A stretch of 7,945 nt of DNA, from positions 1-7,945 of the forward strand of contig NZ_CALHHX010000012.1 in the NCBI RefSeq assembly GCF_938030685.1, written 5' to 3'. Made by a program: the position numbers and the translations under genes. Below are positions 6,105-7,945 of this stretch, one piece after another. Under the pieces are notes generated by a model, which saw nothing but the letters and a program-made list of their open reading frames with translations, was not told the origin of the DNA and made no database searches. Each line of letters begins with the position of its first letter. Positions within the stretch are counted from its first letter, which is position 1. This DNA comes from an uncultured Campylobacter sp. Its GTDB lineage: Bacteria; Campylobacterota; Campylobacteria; Campylobacterales; Campylobacteraceae.

Positions 6105-6925
6105 TAAAGAATAGACGCGAAGCGATAAAACTACTCGGCGGAGCGCTTGGGACTCTAGGGGTAGCGAGCTTATTTGCGGATGAGAATTCCACAAATTCCG
6201 TAAATTTTACGGGCGGCAAAGCGCAGAATTCCGACGCGTCAAATTCCGTAAATTCTGCAGGGCAAAATTCCGTGCCGAATTCCATAAAGCAAAATTTCGC
6301 AAAAAATTCTAGCGGGGATTCCGCCTCTTTATATCTGCGCCCACCCGGAGCGCTGGCGGAGCGCGGCTTCCGCAGTAGCTGTATCAAGTGCGGCCAATGC
6401 GTGCAGGTCTGCCCCTATCACAGCATCTATCTGCTGGATATTACCCATCTTTTTGACATCGGCACGCCCGTCATCGACGCGAAAGAGCGAGGCTGCTATC
6501 TTTGCGGCGCGCTTCCTTGCGTGCTTGCCTGTCCAAGCGGCGCGCTCAGCCACGAGACGAACGAGCCTAAAAAGGTTAAAATGGGTATCGCCGTGATTAA
6601 AAATTTAGACGCCTGTTTGGCGTATCGCGGGCAGGTTTTAAAATCTAGCGATCTGCGCCTAAAGCCCGCCAAGACCGAGCAAGAGCGCGAGCTAAATTCT
6701 GCGCTGGCGGCGAAAGAGGGCAAGTCCTGCGATCTATGCGCGTCGCTGTGCCCTTACCCGCAGCCGCTTGAAGCTATTGCAATGATAAAGGCGAATGAAC
6801 ATTTCGCCCCGCAGATCCGTAGTGCTTGCGTCGGCTGCGGCGCGTGCGCAGAGCTCTGCCCGGCGCGTATCATCGAGATAATCCCGCGGGCGGATTACAA
6901 ATCAATCTATGAAGGAAAACAATGA
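6101..6925 (+). CDS. nosG: NosG, NapG-like ferredoxin of the menaquinol dehydrogenase
   Basis: A 274-residue iron-sulfur protein, probably exported by Tat with folded clusters: NRREAIKLLGG at residues 4-14 is a twin-arginine motif, followed by a hydrophobic stretch to about 25. Sixteen cysteines form four [4Fe-4S] sites as in NapG: C94/C97/C100/C104 (CIKCGQCVQVCP), C132/C135/C140/C144 (CYLCGALPCVLACP), C172 with C210/C213/C217 (CDLCASLCP), and C243/C246/C249/C253 (CVGCGACAELCP). With NosH, expected downstream, it should form a quinol dehydrogenase feeding the Nos cytochromes. This replaces NosR, which is absent. Unusually, a disordered Asn/Ser-rich linker of about 45 residues (29-73, NSxNS repeats) lies between the Tat signal and the first cluster. 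It overlaps nosD by ATGA. The AGGA at 6090-6093 serves as ribosome binding site. NapG is the alternative name, but the neighbours decide for NosG. Confidence 0.93.
   Translation: MIKNRREAIKLLGGALGTLGVASLFADENSTNSVNFTGGKAQNSDASNSVNSAGQNSVPNSIKQNFAKNSSGDSASLYLRPPGALAERGFRSSCIKCGQCVQVCPYHSIYLLDITHLFDIGTPVIDAKERGCYLCGALPCVLACPSGALSHETNEPKKVKMGIAVIKNLDACLAYRGQVLKSSDLRLKPAKTEQERELNSALAAKEGKSCDLCASLCPYPQPLEAIAMIKANEHFAPQIRSACVGCGACAELCPARIIEIIPRADYKSIYEGKQ
6185..6319 (+). repeat. AATTCC mini-repeat array in the nosG linker
   Basis: The core AATTCC or AATTCT recurs about nine times, mostly preceded by A or G and spaced by multiples of three, so nearly every copy reads Asn-Ser. The encoded linker (residues 29-73) separates the Tat signal from the ferredoxin domain and has no cysteines. 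The opposite strand reads as repeated EF pairs. This looks like expansion of a short DNA repeat inside a tolerant linker. Confidence 0.7.
6250..6273 (+). repeat. 24-base repeat shared with nosC1, copy 1
   Basis: These 24 bases match 7017-7040 in nosC1 at 23 of 24 positions. In both genes the in-frame product is NSAGQNSV (here residues 51-58 of NosG). Its inner 15 bases, GCAGGGCAAAATTCC (6257-6271), recur twice in nosC1. Confidence 0.85.
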
Positions 6926-7569
6926 AAAACTCTATTAAATTCCGCCTCTGCTCGCTAGCTGCGGCGCTTTTACTGTGCGGCTGCGGAGATGACGGCAATT
7001 CAAGCTCCGCCGCCGCAAATTCTGCAGGGCAGAATTCCGTTTCGCAAGGCCCCGCAGGGCAAAATTCTGCGGATCAGAATTCCGCGAGTGTAAATTCCGC
7101 ATCGCAGAGCGCGGAACAAAATCATACTGCAAAGCCTCGCATCAGCGTTAAAAGCGGCGAAGCGCCCAAGAAGGACGATAAGTTCGTAAGCTACGATTTT
7201 TACGGCGAGCGAAAGGTAAATTTTAATCTAAACGGCGACGTGAACGAAACGACCAAAAATATCGTGGCGTATTCGAGCATCAAAAACCAATACGAAAAGC
7301 TAAATTTTGATCTGATGAAAAAGCGTCTTGGGCATGATTTTATCCTGCGCTGTTCAGCGTGCCACGACGACTACGCCAACGGCATCATAGGTCCGTCGCT
7401 TCTGGATAAAACCGACGCGCAGATCGTGGATATGATTAAAAAGTATAAATTCAAAGAAAAGCCTAATCCTCTTATGGTGCAGCTCGTAAACGGCATGAGC
7501 GAGCAGCAGATAGAGACGATGGCGAAAGAAATTTACGAGTTCAACAAACAATTTAAGGAGCAGAAATGA
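6922..7569 (+). CDS. nosC1: NosC1, monohaem cytochrome c, probable lipoprotein
   Basis: A 215-residue periplasmic electron carrier expected to pass electrons from the NosGH quinol dehydrogenase towards NosZ. The N-terminus (MKNSIKFRLCSLAAALLLCGCGDD) ends in a lipobox-like L-C-G-C, so C21 is probably lipidated and the protein anchored to a membrane. An Asn/Ser/Gln/Ala-rich disordered linker (about 26-68) follows. The cytochrome domain carries one haem motif, CSACH (C144, C147, H148). M185 or M192 are the candidate axial ligands, and the protein ends in a helix. It starts in an ATGA overlap with nosG, with GAAGGA at 6911-6916 as ribosome binding site. The assignment rests on the haem motif plus its place between nosG and a second monohaem cytochrome, as in Wolinella. 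The linker shares repeat DNA with nosG. Confidence 0.88.
   Translation: MKNSIKFRLCSLAAALLLCGCGDDGNSSSAAANSAGQNSVSQGPAGQNSADQNSASVNSASQSAEQNHTAKPRISVKSGEAPKKDDKFVSYDFYGERKVNFNLNGDVNETTKNIVAYSSIKNQYEKLNFDLMKKRLGHDFILRCSACHDDYANGIIGPSLLDKTDAQIVDMIKKYKFKEKPNPLMVQLVNGMSEQQIETMAKEIYEFNKQFKEQK
6997..7125 (+). repeat. AATTCC mini-repeat array in the nosC1 linker
   Basis: AATTCC/AATTCT/AATTCA cores recur through this stretch in the Asn-Ser frame, giving runs such as ANSAGQNSV and DQNSASVNSAS. The 15-base unit GCAGGGCA(A/G)AATTC(C/T) occurs at 7024-7038 and again at 7054-7068, exactly 30 bases apart. The encoded segment links the lipid-anchored cysteine to the haem domain. Confidence 0.7.
7017..7040 (+). 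repeat. 24-base repeat shared with nosG, copy 2
   Basis: Differs from 6250-6273 only by G for A at 7032, a silent CAG/CAA change in the glutamine codon. It encodes NSAGQNSV at residues 33-40 of NosC1. Confidence 0.85.
7555..7560 (+). promoter_or_regulatory. nosC2 ribosome binding site
   Basis: AAGGAG lies 5 bases before the ATG at 7566, inside the end of nosC1. It confirms the start of the partial nosC2 frame, which has no stop codon within the window. Confidence 0.75.
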
Positions 7570-7945
7570 AACCGGGCAAAATTTTAGCTTTGATTTTGGG
7601 TGTAGCACTGATCGCGCTGATGATCTTTATGGCTAGTTCGGACGATTCTAGCGCGCCGCAGCAAGAAGTCAAGCCGCAGGTGCAAGCAAAACCGGCGCCG
7701 CAGAGCAAGAGCGTCGATCTCATCGACGATAAGGACGTAAAAAATATTAAAATTTTGCAGCAAAGCGTCAAAGAGCGCGATTTTAAGGTTAGTAGCTCTT
7801 ATCTGGTAAGCTGCGCGCCCTGCCACGGCGATGACGGACGCGGCAAGATCGCTCCGCCGATCGGCGGCAAGAGCAAGGATCAAATTTTAGCAAGCCTCAA
7901 AGATTATAAAGCGGGTAAGATCAAAAACAGCCTGATGAGCGGACT
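7566..7945 (+). CDS. nosC2: NosC2, monohaem cytochrome c (partial, 3' end missing)
   Basis: The frame runs open from 7566 to the window edge, giving 126 complete codons. It starts MKPGKILALILGVALIALMI, a hydrophobic stretch (about residues 5-22) without a clear cleavage site or lipobox, so it is probably an uncleaved membrane anchor. A Pro/Gln/Lys-rich linker (about 30-48) is followed by a cytochrome domain with CAPCH (C83, C86, H87) and then GDDGRGKIAPPIGG, typical of small class I cytochromes c. M124 in SLMSGL is the likely axial ligand. It overlaps nosC1 by ATGA. It should act with NosC1 in carrying electrons to NosZ. Unlike nosG and nosC1, its linker lacks the AATTCC repeats. Confidence 0.88.
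   Translation, partial: MKPGKILALILGVALIALMIFMASSDDSSAPQQEVKPQVQAKPAPQSKSVDLIDDKDVKNIKILQQSVKERDFKVSSSYLVSCAPCHGDDGRGKIAPPIGGKSKDQILASLKDYKAGKIKNSLMSG

Noticed and set aside
6088..6387. Antisense open frame across the start of nosG with many EF pairs
   Set aside because: It is the complement of the AATTCC repeats in the nosG linker and overlaps a gene with clear family motifs. It has no ribosome binding site or domain of its own.
6101..6925. Naming this gene napG rather than nosG
   Set aside because: The ferredoxin domain alone would fit NapG, but the surrounding genes are nosZ, nosB, nosD and two monohaem cytochromes in the order of clade II nos clusters, with no nap genes.
6185..7125. CRISPR-like array
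   Set aside because: The repeats are short, irregularly spaced, degenerate and in frame within two coding sequences, with no unique equal-length spacers.

Overview
The window is the 5' two thirds of an atypical (clade II, Sec-exported) nitrous oxide reductase gene cluster from a Campylobacter-like epsilonproteobacterium (Campylobacterota). Three things point there. The gene order nosZ-nosB-nosD-nosG-nosC1-nosC2 is the one known from Wolinella and Campylobacter. NosZ carries a C-terminal cytochrome c domain and a Sec rather than a Tat signal. The intergenic DNA is very AT-rich, with AAAATTT-type codon and linker usage. The fairly GC-balanced coding DNA suggests one of the oral, moderate-GC Campylobacter species (the C. 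gracilis / C. showae / C. rectus type), but the species is inference.

Layout. Bases 1-26 hold the first codons of a divergent minus-strand gene. Bases 27-321 are a divergent AT-rich control region with candidate -10 boxes for both directions. Next comes a periplasmic beta-propeller-like (WD40/NapL-like) gene at 322-1479. Then nosZ (1492-4083), a strong GCGA-loop hairpin (4090-4109), nosB (4126-4902), nosD (4899-6104), nosG (6101-6925), nosC1 (6922-7569) and the 5' part of nosC2 (7566 to the window edge). From nosB to nosC2 every junction is a 4-base ATGA stop/start overlap, so these genes form one translationally coupled unit. The remaining usual partners (nosH, nosF, nosY, nosL) would lie beyond base 7945.

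How the genes work together. NosZ reduces N2O to N2 in the periplasm at a tetranuclear CuZ site, fed through CuA and its own haem c. NosG, with the NosH expected downstream, is the likely menaquinol dehydrogenase, replacing the NosR of clade I systems. The monohaem cytochromes NosC1 and NosC2 would carry electrons on to NosZ. NosD, with the NosFY transporter expected downstream, serves CuZ maturation. NosB is a conserved membrane protein of unknown function. The upstream propeller gene, 12 bases before nosZ and apparently sharing its transcript, is the least understood component.

The main unexplained signal is at DNA level. An A/G-AATTC-C/T mini-repeat has expanded inside at least three genes (the propeller gene, nosG, nosC1), in disordered linkers. 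It is read as Asn-Ser in some places and as Glu-Phe/Lys-Phe in another, and a 24-base copy is shared nearly identically between nosG and nosC1.
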